Assembly (NCBI GenBank): GCA_037576195.1
Contig: CM075103.1
Location: 20,398,001-20,462,000 of the forward strand
DNA from: Phytoseiulus persimilis
Taxonomy: Eukaryota > Arthropoda > Arachnida > Mesostigmata > Phytoseiidae
Direction of reading: 5' to 3'
Length of the DNA stretch: 64,000 nucleotides
Shown: in pieces, positions 12,562-24,969 of the stretch
Numbering within the stretch: the stretch's first letter is position 1
Layout of the letters: each line of letters opens with the position of its first letter
Made by a program: the position numbers and the translations under genes
The notes under the pieces: generated by a model
Told to the model about the DNA's origin: nothing
The model's database searches: none
The model's input: the letters and a program-made list of their open reading frames with translations, nothing else

Positions 12562-15500
12562 ATGCGGTTCGTTGCGTGCATTTCATCGTTGGTGTGTCTC
12601 CAGATCGGGCTCACGAACGCGCTGGAGGTGCGAGTGCCGAGGACACGGACCGCAGCACCCCTTTCCACGGTCACGGTGAACTCTACTACGACCTCGGCGA
12701 CTGCGTCGTTGCCGCCCGCGACAACGACTACGGGCACCGATTCGGTTTCAGAACTGAGAGCATTCACGTCGACAGAAAATTCGATCATACAGCCTCTGGG
12801 CGTCGCGGATCAGACTCAGCAGGCGAGTCTCTGGAAAGCGCTGGAATCCCCCAGTGCTCTTCTAGTCGTTTCGGTGCTCTCGACTTCCCGATGACCTGCT
12901 GGACTCACATGATCGCGTAATTTCCAGAACTCCAGCTCAACTGAAAGCAGTAGCAGCAGCTCGACCACGAACCCCGCGTTCGACGAAACTACGACAGTTG
13001 TCGTTGAAGTGACCAAACGTGACACGGTGACAGAAGTGCCGTTGACCACATCCGCTCGTTTCAAAACCACCCTCGATACAATGTCGTTTAACGTCAACGA
13101 CTTTAATTCTGACCTGAAGTGTGGGATACGCCCGATGCACCACAAATCGAGAAACCGGATCAAGAGGATCGTTGGAGGAAGCTCCGCCACCGAAGGCGAA
13201 TGGCCGTGGCAGGTGAGATCGATCAATCACTGAGCGTGATGAAACAATCCGCAAAAGACCGTTATATGCATTACGGCTCTAGATAACGGCTGATAGATGG
13301 CGGCTTGATCAACGGTCGTTTTTTCATATCCTCCCGAATCGTCGATTTTCGTTGGAGAATCTCCTCCGTGGGACGCCGCGAACGTTTATCGTCGGGACTA
13401 TATGGTGTACTATGAAGGGAGAGAATTATCATGTTGGAGTGAACGCTCAGACTGACTCATCTTCCCTCTCCCATCAATCGTTATACATTCGTTATTTTCC
13501 AACGGCACGGAACGCGGGAAACCGTCTGCATCGATAGTCCGTCATCCGTCGAGAGGAACCGTCACCGTTATCCCCCACAATCTTGGACCGTCATTTGATG
13601 TCGTATCTCACCCCCGATCGTTAGAGAACGTCACTCGAAGTCGTCACCGAGGTGACGCTGAAAGTGTCAAAACGGTTTCATCAGAGCGGTAAGAAGATGA
13701 ACTCCTCGCGAGGGATCCGGGGAAGCCGCTGTCGCCGTGTGCGAACGATTGCCAGAGGCGCCAAAGACGGTGTCACAAATATCGGTGCTCCGAGCCGCCG
13801 CCGTCGTAGATGAAGAGAACGAAGGAATAGATAGAAAATAGAAGCAACACCGAAACCAACGAAGGCTCCACCAGCAGCAGCGACCGAGACGGCAAAAGTG
13901 TGTCGCCTTCTCTGTGTAAAACGGTCAGTGAAAGTTCACCAGAAAACATGAACCAGTTCTGAACGGTCCGACACCGCGCCTGCAGCCGTCGAGGCCGATA
14001 TCTACCGAAACGTTTGCTCGATCTGCCAGGTCTCGTGATGAGAAAGGAAGCAAACTCGAGTCGGACCGCGTCGAGAAATCGGCCATCTCGTTAGATTCGG
14101 GATCGCTGAGACCATAAAATCTACGGACAGTTTCTCAATGTTTGAATGTATATATTCGCGGGAATATTCGTGGCATGACGCGCCGCAAACCATCATAACA
14201 ATGGTACATACACATTACGATCATGTAGTGACGTCACGAAGCAGCCAGCCGACCGTCGCGTAACAGGTCCACCGGCGCGGAGAGATCCCGTATTCAGCGA
14301 ATCCGATAAGCTGACCGAGGGATGGTTTCTATCCATGACAACCATCTCGGATCACGTGATAGTGAGCCTGACAGCCGTTCGATCCTCTCAACTAGCGCGT
14401 TTGTACTCCACCAAGCTTCGCCAGGAGTGTATCCATGTGACCAATAGTCATCGTGTTGGGCCGTGTTCGAGTAGCCCGCTTGCCGTGGCCCGTCGTGTCG
14501 CAACGAAGTCCTCGTCACAGAAGCGATGTACTATATTCGCTTCGATTCGACGAATAACGCCGACCACTCGTCCCACGAGTGTCCCCCATGAGAAACACGT
14601 CTGGTTCGAGATATATTTTTTCTTACTCGGCGGCTATACCCCTAGAGTCGTTCTCGCCGGTTCTAGGAATCTATCCACGAAGACGACCGCTTGGAAATCA
14701 CTCGCAGCTCCGATCGAACCGGATGAGGACAAGCGTTCCTCTCTCGAGGCCCCGCAGCTCGAGAGCACGATTCTCGGCGGCTGCTCTCGATTTCTATAGC
14801 GAAAGACTCGCGAGCTTGGCATTCGACGCGAAAGAGTGCTGCATGCACTAACCATGTCCACGAATCGACGATGGCGAAGAGTATAGGTCTGTACGTTCGC
14901 AAACCCAACCAGGTTGAGAGCTGCGGTCAGGCGTACTTCCAAACGGGAGGCTGTCAGTGCCTTCATACACGCATGATTGCAAACGTGCACGCGATGCTTC
15001 CCTGGAAACCCAGGATCCGTAACTTTCTTGCCTGACCGCCCGTGGCTCCGGGGCACTCTTATTTAAACCTCGTTCTCTCTGATTACCCCTTCAACCACAT
15101 GTGAGTCGTGTGAAGCCCCGCGGAAGGAGCGCATTCGTCTATGGAAACGCTCCGCCATCGTCAGGAGGTGATTTCTGTTCCATTAGCGACAATTTTCGGC
15201 CATCGATCGGGAACTGTCGTGTTGAACGCAAAGCCGCATTGTGTAACGCGAATCATAGCCGATTTATTGTGCTCCTGTTACGAGTGCTGACCAGGAGGGA
15301 GGAGCGGCGCTGGTGTTGGGAATCGTCGAAATTCGTTATTTTCCTCCCGTCGCCGCCGTCAAACATCGCGATATCAATCTGGCTCCAACAACCCAGTTGC
15401 ATTATTCTGCGCTCGTGTTTGTCTGGTCTGTCTTCTCGTCTGCGCGCTTCCTGTCTGTGCGGCATGAGGGCAGCGTGGACCAGATTTTTTCCAACGTGTT

Positions 15501-18479
15501 GAGCAATCGATTCGCACTCCGGGGCCGTGAGCTCCTCCCCGATACTCCCGATCTGTAGCGCTGTGGAAACTGGAGCAATCACGAGATCGTCCCCACCAGA
15601 ACTATCTCCAACGGACCGAATGTCTGAAGAGTGTTTCTCGATCCCTGGAAACGATGCGCTCTGCCGGAAGAAATTGCTCGGGACCTCCATCGTCGAGCAC
15701 GGGGCTGGTTTTCAAGGGAAACCGGAACTGAGAGAAACGTCCCGTTGCAGGTGATTGTAAAAGAAGTGAAATACCTGGGCACGATCGCAGACTACAAATG
15801 TGGGGGTGTGCTCATCTCGGAGAGACACGTCCTCACGGCGGCCCACTGCAAGCCGCGTGCTTTCCTCAGCACCCTCGTTGTCATACTGGGACAACACAGA
15901 CTGCACGAAAAGGTAGATCGTCCCAATCAAGCCGAACTTCCCGGGCACACGCAAGGCTCCCTGCATAGGGAAGGGTCTTTGCGTCGGGCATTCCTTGTAC
16001 GCGCGTGCTCGAGGTGTTAGAGATGCGCATTATCATCGTGTGCACAGATTCTGCTTATCCCGTTCTGGTCGCTGCTAGGCCAAGGTCGACGCATCGCAGG
16101 AAACCATGCATCTGACAGATATTGTGGCCTTGCAGAATCTTCAAACGATTCCAGTCACGAGGATGATAGTCCACAAACACTTCAACGAAGCTGACTTCGA
16201 CAACGATCTAGCCGTTCTCGAACTCAAGTACCCGGTCGACTTCAGCTCGAAAATTGTGCCGATTTGTTTGCCTGGTAAGCGATTTCGTTCATCTGCTTCC
16301 TTCCTAGTACCTGTTCTTCGAGAAAAAAGAAAAATACGCTCGTATCATCGACCGTCCCCTGGAGCAAGATCTTCCTCTCGCTCTCGATCCGAGCCCCTCG
16401 CTCGCCGTTCCTTATGGTCTCTTCCTCAAGAGTTTGCTCAATCCTGCTTGAGAAGTTGATCGGGCACAGATGCAAATTCATAGATTGTTCGCTGCGAGGC
16501 AAGTAGTGGAATGGGACCGTTTTGCAGATCTCGACGAGGAATTTGTCGGTCGGAGTGGATACGTGACCGGCTGGGGAAAACTCGCTCATAAAGGCGGACT
16601 CCCCAAAGTACTTCAGGTAAGCGGCGCGGGTTCGTTGATCAGGTGCGAAACGATCTCTATGTATCTTTGAACCATTCACTATGAAGAATTGTGGTGTCGG
16701 AGAACATTCCGCCAGCGTCTCCTCGCGTTACGCGGGAACCTGTCATCCGCCTCTCCTTTCTCCCCTTCTCCGTGCTCGCGTCCCACTCTCCGCGAACCCA
16801 TCGCACTAATTCACTCACTGGTTTCGATCGAAACCCCTCCACACGGGATACAGTTTTGAATCTTCCTGCGCAGAACGTCAAGCTCCCGATCATCGCACGC
16901 GAAAACTGTCAGCAAATGTTCCTGAAAAGCGGGCACGTCAAAAAGATTCATGACTACTTCTTGTGTGCCGGATACGAAGGAGGACAACTCGACGCCTGCG
17001 AAGGCGATTCAGGTTGGTGCCGGAGGAGATGACAGCGATACCCGCGCTTGGTCGAGAGTTCCCTCGAAGCCGCTGGCAAACACGGCTGTGGATAATAATC
17101 AGACCGCACCAACAGTCGAATGACCGATTCTCGCCTCTGTCGATATTGGTCGACAGATTGTTCTCTGATCGAATGGAATCCATTTGCCAATGTTCGGCCA
17201 GCGCTAGAGAAGGGATCGCGCCGCTCTCTTGTGCTCAGGACGTCGCGTGAATCGCGCGGTGATTTCTAAGGCGCGCACGGGCCACTCTTTCTCCCGGTTC
17301 CGTCGATCTGGCAGTCCGTATTCTCGTGGAGATTGTTGGAGGGAAAAAGTTAGAAAGGGAAAGAAGAGCCTGAGTTTCTTCCCTCTTGGAGATTTGAGTT
17401 TTTGCTCAGTTGAACTTGATACGAGTTGCCCTCTGGCTTCATAGTACGCTCGCGCAATATCTTCAAAGACCGAGCCTGGGCTCGGTCTTTCTCCGATTTG
17501 AATCCGCATGCTGATTTTTGTGCCCTCATTCAACTCCGCCTCCCCCAGCCGCCGAGAGTCTGGGACCGACGGGCGAATATGAGAACGCTGGAAGATAGGG
17601 AGAAGCAGAGGACGTCCCTGCGATTCGGCTCCACACTCTCTAACCAGCGAGACCTGGTCTTCCCCCTGCGAGCTAATTCCGCTCTCTGTTAGATTGGCGC
17701 TTCCGAACACCATGTATCTCGGGCACAGCAGGGTCGACGAAGTCCTTAGTCAAGGTCGCTGAGGCCTCGACTCAGGAAGAACGGATGCAAGCGTTCTCCA
17801 TTGCGAAGATAACGAAATCGAGCAACCGAGACAGAACCCAGCTTGCCAGGGCCGGCGTCCCGGATTCCGACGGTCGCTGGGATGCTCACTATGCGATCGT
17901 ATGACCAATTAGTTTTTGTATAGTGCTGCAGCGCTCGCGCACTAATAACTGCGCAGCTCGGTTGATACTTGAGTTTCCCGACAATCGAGCATCCTAAAAA
18001 CTGTGAGCGATGTCTGCAGATCTTGAGCGAATCTCACATGGGAAAGACATCTACGAATGGTGACGCGGAACTGCCATACCGAGGCTGAGAATCGGATTCC
18101 AGGGGTTTTCGCTCATTTCCTTGGCAAGCATCCTGATAGCCCAGTACCCGTTCGTAGATCGTAGCTCTGGAGTTCCTAATTCGTTCATTATGTGGATGAA
18201 TGAATCGCCAGCGCCAATCGGAGTCTCTCACACGCAGCCAGAGAAGCGATGCGGGAAACAATCCGGGGAACGTCCAGGAACCATCAGAAACACGTTTCCA
18301 CCTCTTTTCCAGGCGGACCTCTCTCGGTGCAGCGGCCCAACGGTCAGTGGGTTCTCGCGGGAACGGTGTCGCACGGGATCCGATGCGCGGAGCCCAACCT
18401 TCCCGGCGTGTACATGAACATTTCCTACTACAGGTCCTGGATCGAACGGATGATGACGCTGCACCGAACACTGAGGTAA
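12562..18479 (+). CDS. Stubble-like trypsin-type serine protease (S1A), seven coding exons
   Basis: Secreted S1 protease precursor of about 432 residues. Exons are 12562-12822, 12928-13212, 15751-15912, 16079-16274, 16528-16616, 16874-17012 and 18313-18479, all phase-consistent; the acceptor before 12562 is at 12540. A signal peptide ([20 protein letters not shown]) is followed by a Ser/Thr-rich stalk of about 150 residues and activation site IKR-IVGG. The catalytic triad is visible in LTAAHC (His57), DNDLAVLEL (Asp102) and [11 protein letters not shown] (Ser195); Asp189 six residues before the serine predicts Arg/Lys specificity. Pro-region CGIRP can pair with [15 protein letters not shown] and FLCAGYEGG match Drosophila Stubble closely, but no clip domain or membrane anchor is seen. 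Intron 1 needs a GC donor (CAG/gcgagt). Position 215, normally Trp, is His (VSHGIRC). The exon 5 start could instead be 16100. Confidence 0.93.
13213..15750 (+). other. Intron of the serine protease gene
   Basis: It runs from gtgagatc after PWQ to the cgttgcag before VIVKEV. The open frames inside it show no recognisable domain. Confidence 0.8.
17013..18312 (+). other. Last intron of the protease gene, carrying a perfect hairpin
   Basis: It splits the Gly193-Asp194-Ser195-Gly region (GAT TCA G / GC GGA). It contains a 26-base perfect inverted repeat at 17466-17491. The rest shows no coding signal I trust. Confidence 0.75.
17466..17491. repeat. Perfect 12-bp inverted repeat with a 2-nt loop
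   Basis: Left arm aaagaccgagcc, loop tg, right arm ggctcggtcttt. It resembles a bacterial terminator hairpin but sits inside a eukaryotic intron, so its role is unknown. Confidence 0.85.
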
Positions 18480-20599
18480 TGCAGCGCTTGCAGATTCAGC
18501 GGCGCTTTCACGAGTTCTCGCGGCGGATGATCATGATATGTTGTCGAAACGTTGCAGAATATTTGCGATCATCGATTTCCCACAGAGAAATCATGTCTGT
18601 CCCGCGTTTGTCAAGTGTTTATTTCTAATCAGTCATTCAGATCCCCCCAGGAGCCCGAGCAACGGTGGTTCCGTCCGCTTTGGAGTGTCTTCGACTTCTA
18701 CAAGAAACGAAAAGCGAGTTTGGTATACATTTCCAAATAGACTCCGCTGAGAAACTCTCAATCAGCTGTATAAAGCTCTGTATCATAAAAGCATCGTTGA
18801 GGGCAGCAAGGAATCCGACTCTAGGACGAACAGAGACGGAAAAGCATGGAGACGATGGATAGATTCATTAATTTTGTAACGAGTATTTCTAGAATTAAAC
18901 GAATGTTGAAAACTCCTTCAGTTCGGGGCGAAAACGGATGACAAACTAGAAGAGGAGACGATCTCGGATCTCTTAAGAGTCTTATGAAGTTCAAGTTTTG
19001 ATTTGATATACTCCACATCGGCTGTCCACGGGTTTCGCGTGACAGGCGTCCGGAATGTTCGGAAGAGGAGAAAACGAATAGTCGAAGAACCGTTAGCAGC
19101 TATAGGAAAGTCTCAGATATCCTGATTGTGTTGTAGCTGTCAGCATTGGGCCTCGAGCTCGGTGTCAGAAAGGGCAGGAAGCAGTCCTGGTTTCGGATCG
19201 CAGTAGTAATTGAGAGAAATGACTTTGTTTATACGAATAAATGGACGTTATATCTTACACGGCTCTCATCTTCACCACTTGGTCCTGAACAACGACCGGC
19301 GACCGGCCCTTCCAGCATAGGAAGCAACACAAGATGGTGTCCATCGCGTGTGTACCGAATCGGAAACATAGCAATCCTCGTCCTTGGACGAGTCTCCTCA
19401 ACCAGAGCTCAGAGTGCTGGTGCGAGGCATCCTCAGGATTCAGAAACAATTTGTTGAGCAATGGAAGTATGGGGGATATCCGATTTTAACTTTCTTTTTC
19501 GCGAAGTGTCTCCGCGTTCTGTTCCTGGGCTCCTGCTGGATTATACTCGATTTCTCGTTGTCCCCATGCTCCCTGTGGGCCTTTTGGAATGTCGGCGCTC
19601 GCGGTGTCTGTGTTGGAAACAGCGTTTCTCCGAGCAACCACTCGCGCGGTCCAAAAAGTCCACAAAGAGCTCGGGCACATCCTGTAGCTAGTCTAAAAAA
19701 AATTCGCTCGCATCCAACGCTGCAATCTTCCATGTTCTCTTCCCAAAAAGGGAATCATATTGCATGATTGATACTCTCGATAGCGCGAATCATCTGACAC
19801 ATCTTGACACAAGCCTCGTGGTGCTTTTCGCATTCTTCAGTATTTCGCCTCCGCCACTGGCTGCATAGGCATAGGTGACGCGAGGTGCAGTACATATGAG
19901 GTTGGAGATGCCCAGCAGAGCTGAAATCGAGCACACACTCGATTGTTGTTCCAGATCCTCGAGAGGAATCCAAAGCGGATGGTGCGATCTCGTCGACGAA
20001 TGAAGTTCACGTCGAGGACATTCAGGATCCGCATATGGCTCTGAACGCGAGAGATTGATTGCGGCTGCGAATAGGATCTTCTAGGGGATCGCGAAGATGT
20101 TTTTAGTGACTCCCCGGGACTGACTACGCGAGAGTCTCAGTACACGTCGGAGTTGAAATGAGAGTTCCTTGTTAACGCTCAGTGATCCCCATTCTTCGAA
20201 CTCTCATCCTCGCGATCGAGTCTGTTATCAGTGATCAGGGAGTCGAAGCCCCGATGCGAGAAAGCTCTCAATGTGGAGTTCTCAAAATAGCGGTATCGAG
20301 GCGGCTAAGCGCCGCATACAGAGAGAGGGCGGTCATTCCCTGGATCCGTGTCTGTAGAAGGGACACCTTCGTTGAGCTAAAATGGAAAAGCAAACAGCTC
20401 ACTACCATCTCACTGATTTCGCTGGATGGAGGTAGGGCGACGAATCTCAGAGTGTACGCTCTGCTTCTGGGGAAAATAACGGAACGAACAGGGAACATCG
20501 ATAATATTCTCCCGACTAGTGGTCGTCCTCAGGTGGCCTCAGAGAGTCACACGGAGCTGAAGCCAGGACGTTGTGATCCGTCGCGCATTTGATGATAGA
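18480..20599. other. Downstream of the protease; no firm gene
   Basis: It should contain the protease 3' UTR, but no obvious AATAAA follows the stop closely. A minus segment near 19770-19845 reads ECEKHHEACVKMCQMIRAI after a possible acceptor and could be a terminal exon of an unknown gene. Support is weak. Confidence 0.4.
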
Positions 20600-20788
20600 C
20601 TACGGACCACAGGCTGCAAAAGCTCGGGCTCGAACTTCCTCGCTCGGGTTTGAATGTTTGAGCAGCTCTAAATTCTGAAATTCCTCTCTGTAGTGACTGC
20701 TATCGGAGTTTAGCCTCCTGGCCGCCTTCGTAACCTTGTCGACAGCTCTTGTCGCCTCGGTGAGCGTGAGCTCAAGACGAATATCCAT
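20600..20788 (-). CDS. Hypothetical 62-residue ORF, charged and helix-prone
   Basis: The ATG is at 20788, with an in-frame stop 13 codons upstream. The product is rich in Glu, Arg, Ala and Lys (for example LTEATRAVDKVTKAARRLN and PSEEVRARAFAACGP), a composition expected of coding rather than antisense DNA. No family is recognised. It may be a small protein or a terminal exon. No polyadenylation signal is apparent just after the stop. Confidence 0.35.
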   Translation of the reverse strand: MDIRLELTLTEATRAVDKVTKAARRLNSDSSHYREEFQNLELLKHSNPSEEVRARAFAACGP

Positions 20789-22988
20789 GAGGCACGGACG
20801 AGCATATTCGGAAGTGTTCAGTTATGATTCCACTCAGCACGACTGCTAGTTAGCCGGTCGACCGTACGCACTCGGGCTGCAGAGCTCCTCAGAGATCGAG
20901 GAAGATGAATCGGAACACCTCAACTCTTTTACTCCAGCGGGACGATGACATTTGTTCATGCTCTTGACCACACAAGGTCCCGGCCAGCGAGCCTGAGCAA
21001 CGCATGCTCAAGGTAACTCTTTCTTTCCAATGATAATAAATACCGCAGCGTCTTCGGCTTCAGCTCCCAAGCCTCAGCCTGTGGGTGCCATTGATCCATT
21101 TACATCATCATGAGCTGTTCCGGAATATCCGACTCACAATGCGAAACACACTTGGAAACCCAACGCCGTCAGGTTCTTTCGGAGATCTAAACAAGTCTCA
21201 AACAAGAACAACTAACGAAATGGTAAAAACTTGGAACAAATATTGAGCAAGCACGATATTGAAATCTTAGACATTCAAAACAGATATATTACAAAGAAAA
21301 ATCAGAATATCAGATAATCGAAACGTCAATCATCAACGGGGAGCACATCGATGACTTCCGCGATAATGTAGCGATCCAACGACCTTCGGAAGCCGTGTTA
21401 ACGTGATGGAGTTTGCGGATAAATGTTTGTTTGAGTCGCTCACTCAACAGATCCAAGTCGCGCCGACTTCGCGGAAGCGATATCCGGCGGAATATCCCGC
21501 GAACGACCCCTCGGTACTCATCGAGGGGCAACATGCCTCTCTAAGAGAATGGCGTATCGAGTGCATCGGTGGCCCAACCTCTCCCGACACTCTATTCTAC
21601 TCATTCCTTCCTTGGTTCTGCAGCTTGGAGGAAAAAAATCCTGGAATGCTAGTATTTCATACGACCACTTGTTTCGCGTGAAAACGTTGAGTATCTGCTG
21701 TGTTGATATCCCTTCAGTCTCGAGGGAGCGATTCCAGGACCTATTCTTTGAACCCTTCTTTGGGTCCTTTGGCGGCCGCCAAGCTTCCAGCTTTCCGCTT
21801 CGCCTGAACACTACCTGAGGTTTTCGGGCGCGCCATTCAAATGTGGGCAGAGAGTGTGAAACTAACCGAAACTCTCAGATCTCTAGCAGGAGATCAATAG
21901 CTCCCCGTCGATCGACCAGAAACCTCGTTGTTTCGATCATCGATCTCATGTTCAGGCAGCCGAGCTTCGTGATCCGGATGGCCTCGAGCTTTAACTTTTC
22001 CCGATTCATCCATTGGCTTCCATGTGGTCCTACATGAATTCACGTCCTAAGACCTTGAGACTGAGTAGAAACTCACACTTCAGCGTCTGACTTGCCGATC
22101 GTATCAAATTTATCCTACCATATCCCGAAACTCGGCCAATTTTCAGGGTACAAATGATAGGTTGAATGACCTGGAGGAGAAATGACGGGCGGTCCTGGAG
22201 AAGCTTATACGGGCGTGCATTCCCCTGCACAATTAATTACACTGCGTCTCTCGGCAACCGCGGAGAACGACCATTCACACTGATTTCCGAGTTTTCCGAG
22301 GGGGAGCACATATTGGTCCCGTGCTCAATCTAGAATTGCTCGAGCGGATGCCGAAATTGTATGAGGGCTCGTCCCGTAAAGTGACCCTCTTGGAAAATCA
22401 GAGCATATTCGCTGTATCATGAGCAAAGCTCGAGGACAAACTGAAGCCTCAAAATTCTTTACATAAATGACGAGAGACTAACAGAGTGCACCAGAGTTAT
22501 AGGGAAAGACGTTTTCACTTGAAAAGTTCAGTCTCAACATCCGTAACGACGTTTCTAGTTGACGCCCTACGAACTCGGCTGAGCCCCGATCATCTTAATC
22601 GAAGCGGCCCGCCTGGGTTGCGAAGGCAAATGTTTCTTCGGTCACCCTCGTTGGGTTGCTTTCAGAAGATCTCTGACAGGTTTCCGGTACTTCCAGAACT
22701 CATTCTGGTTCTCTGGGCTGTTTTGCTCTGATTTCAGGAGTTTCAGTTCGAGGACGATCGGAATGATCACGCCGCCTCCGCATTCCCCTCACGGCGAAAA
22801 CCTGGCCCGAATTGAACCAGTTCCGGTCTTTGTCAATGTGGCGCTTTCGAGCGCGATGTTCAGGTCCGGCATTCCGGAACAGCCGAACGGAACGGTCCGA
22901 AAATAACATGGATTCAGAAGGTTCTACATAGTTAGGAGCAATCAACAGACAGTCTGAAAACCATTGGTACAGTTAGGAGGAAGGATCA
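20789..22988. other. No firm gene
   Basis: AT-richer around 21180-21300. A minus ORF at 21310-21534 (LDEYRGVVRGIFRRI) and a plus ORF at 21403-21681 overlap, and neither has further support. Confidence 0.45.
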
Positions 22989-23447
22989 ATGCGAAAAATG
23001 TCGCTCCCTCTGCTTTTCGCTTTTCTGACAGCGATTGGGGGCGACGACGACAGCAAACTCTGTCTGCGCAGGACGAGACACCGTTGTCGCTTCAAAAGCT
23101 GGAGGTCGTCCTCCAATCCACCGGTCCTCTAACGACGTCTCAGCGGAGCCCGACGACGGTCTTCTAGGGTCGCTACGTAATATTTGTGTTGGGGCTCCCT
23201 CGCTTCGCGGCCGGCGGAGGCCGTCCATCCTCGGCCTCATTCATCAGTTTACCTTCCAAACGGTCATGTACCCTGTGAGGACACACAGCTCCACGGGGGC
23301 CGACTAGACATCCGGAAGTGCAGAACTTTTCACCTTTGCTGCTTCGAGGACGAGTCCCCGGACTTTTTCCGCCCCCGAATCCTGCCAGGGAAGAGCTTCG
23401 AAAAAGTCCAGTGGCCAACAGGAACGCGATTTCGTCTCTCTGCGTGA
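22989..23447 (+). CDS. Candidate small secreted cysteine-containing protein
   Basis: The ATG at 22989 gives MRKMSLPLLFAFLTAIGG, a convincing signal peptide, followed by a basic, cysteine-containing stretch; unspliced, it ends at 23132 after 47 codons. A second open segment, 23249-23447, follows a fair acceptor (cattcatcag) and reads LPNGHVPCEDTQLHGG, then RKCRTFHLCCFEDESPD, with a TGA stop. I could not fix a donor that joins the two with certainty, so the pairing is tentative. No family is recognised. Overlapping minus-strand frames are also open. Confidence 0.3.
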
Positions 23448-24762
23448 TTGACAACGTCCCGTACAGCAACCGAACAATCGGTGGGGCCTTGGGAGAGCAG
23501 TGCCGCGCAGCGGATGAGGGAAGCCGAAACTCCCCCAGCTACGAATAAACATTCGTAGCTACGGGGAAAAGATCGAACGGAAGACGACTCCGCACCGACC
23601 TTTGAGGACGGGCAGATTTGGCTGATCATACCGCGCTGTCAGAACGTTCTATGTCGGACGCTACATATGAGTGAACGACAGCTATTGAGAATACTCAGCC
23701 CGACTGTGTTGAACGAACCAGTATCGGGGTGCGAGCCTTCCCCGTGTAGGACACCGCTTGATTTCGAGAGGGATGGCTATGTTTCTAAGAGTGGGAGAGG
23801 ACTTGATACGTGAACAACGGCTGGAAGCTGAGAAACTTCACTCCAGGCTTCCTAGAATCACAGTTCGATCAGTTTTTCATTGCAATTAGGAATCTGGGAC
23901 AGGACTTAGCGTCCTCGAATTCCTTTGGACAGGAAACACTCGATTGGAGTTTCGAGAGCACTTGGAGTTGGCTCTGGAGTGCGCAAGAAAGTTTAGTGCC
24001 GAGGGAATCTCTCAATCCAATTCCGACAAACATCTCCGCCATAACGGGATTGGTCGCTGCGAGCGAGAGACCGAATCCTGCCGAGAACTACATACATTGT
24101 CGACAAGTTTCGAACTGATTGGCAACCGACAGATCGACCCTCCGCGCCACAGGTCGAGAGCCACATGAATCAGAGATCTCTCGGAGAGGACGTTGGATGA
24201 GAGGCTCAAAGTTCTTGACGGCAACATTCGTGGAGCGACGCAAGTCATTCCCGGGTTGCGGACAGGGCGGGAGTTTTGAGAGGCTCCGGAGAAGAGATTC
24301 ATCCGAGGTTGAGGATCTCGCTTCGATTGTTGTCGCTGTGTTCGCCGTCGATTTTTCTCTTCTCCTCATCCACGCGCCCAGAGAAAATCCGAGGGGACAT
24401 CACCTGGAATGCTCAGATAGAGGGAGAGCGGATTTGTTTGCGTTTGTCATCCTCCGCAGAATGAATTCATGATGACGAATTTCCCCGCGATCGATTCACC
24501 TCGGCTTTGCCGTGTCGTTGAACCAGAATGCAGCAACATACGATCCCCTGAACCCTATCTCGGAGAGTCTCATCGCACAGGGCACGATCCGGACAGATGA
24601 CAGCTAGCTGTCGCAGAGGGAAAGGTCGATATTGACCAAGGAACAAACGCAAAGGACGACCCAGACTCGGCACTTGCGGGCGATGTTGTGACACAGAAAA
24701 TATGTCACATCCGTTGCTCGCGCAGAATCCATTCGCGATCATTTGTCATCTAAATATAACAG
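23448..24762. other. Unresolved: possible internal exons of the gene ending at 24969
   Basis: Plus-strand segments with protein-like composition occur at about 23939-24165 (after acceptor ctttggacag; RLEFREHLELALECARKF), 24505-24605 (NAATYDPLNPISESLIAQG) and 24605-24735 (EGKVDIDQGTNAKDDPDSA). Frames do not join cleanly, and minus frames are open over the same DNA. Confidence 0.25.
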
Positions 24763-24969
24763 GAAACCTGTCTTGACGGGAGTATCGAGACGTGTGAGTG
24801 TCCCGGAGCAACAAGCGCCGGATCGGCCCGAGCAGAACAAATTGTCGCTCGGCTCGAAGAGGTTGACGATTGCTCCTACATACTCCAAGCCGGGAAAGAG
24901 AACACCATAAAAACAAGCGCAGACTTGGATGATTTTGAAGGTCATGTGATATTCTTCGTTCGCCAATAA
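24763..24969 (+). CDS. Candidate terminal exon of an unknown acidic protein
   Basis: After the acceptor ctaaatataacag, 68 codons are open to a TAA at 24967-24969. The translation is acidic with four cysteines in the first half (ETCLDGSIETCECPG) and ends GHVIFFVRQ. The stop codon lies inside a polyadenylation hexamer (AATAAA, 24965-24970), which supports a 3' end here. It has no start codon and so is not visible as a conventional ORF. The antisense frame (24739-25005) is also open but is cysteine- and hydrophobic-rich. No family is recognised. Confidence 0.35.
   Translation, partial: ETCLDGSIETCECPGATSAGSARAEQIVARLEEVDDCSYILQAGKENTIKTSADLDDFEGHVIFFVRQ

Noticed and set aside
17466-17491. Rho-independent terminator
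   Set aside because: The surrounding genes are spliced eukaryotic genes, so a bacterial terminator has no role here.
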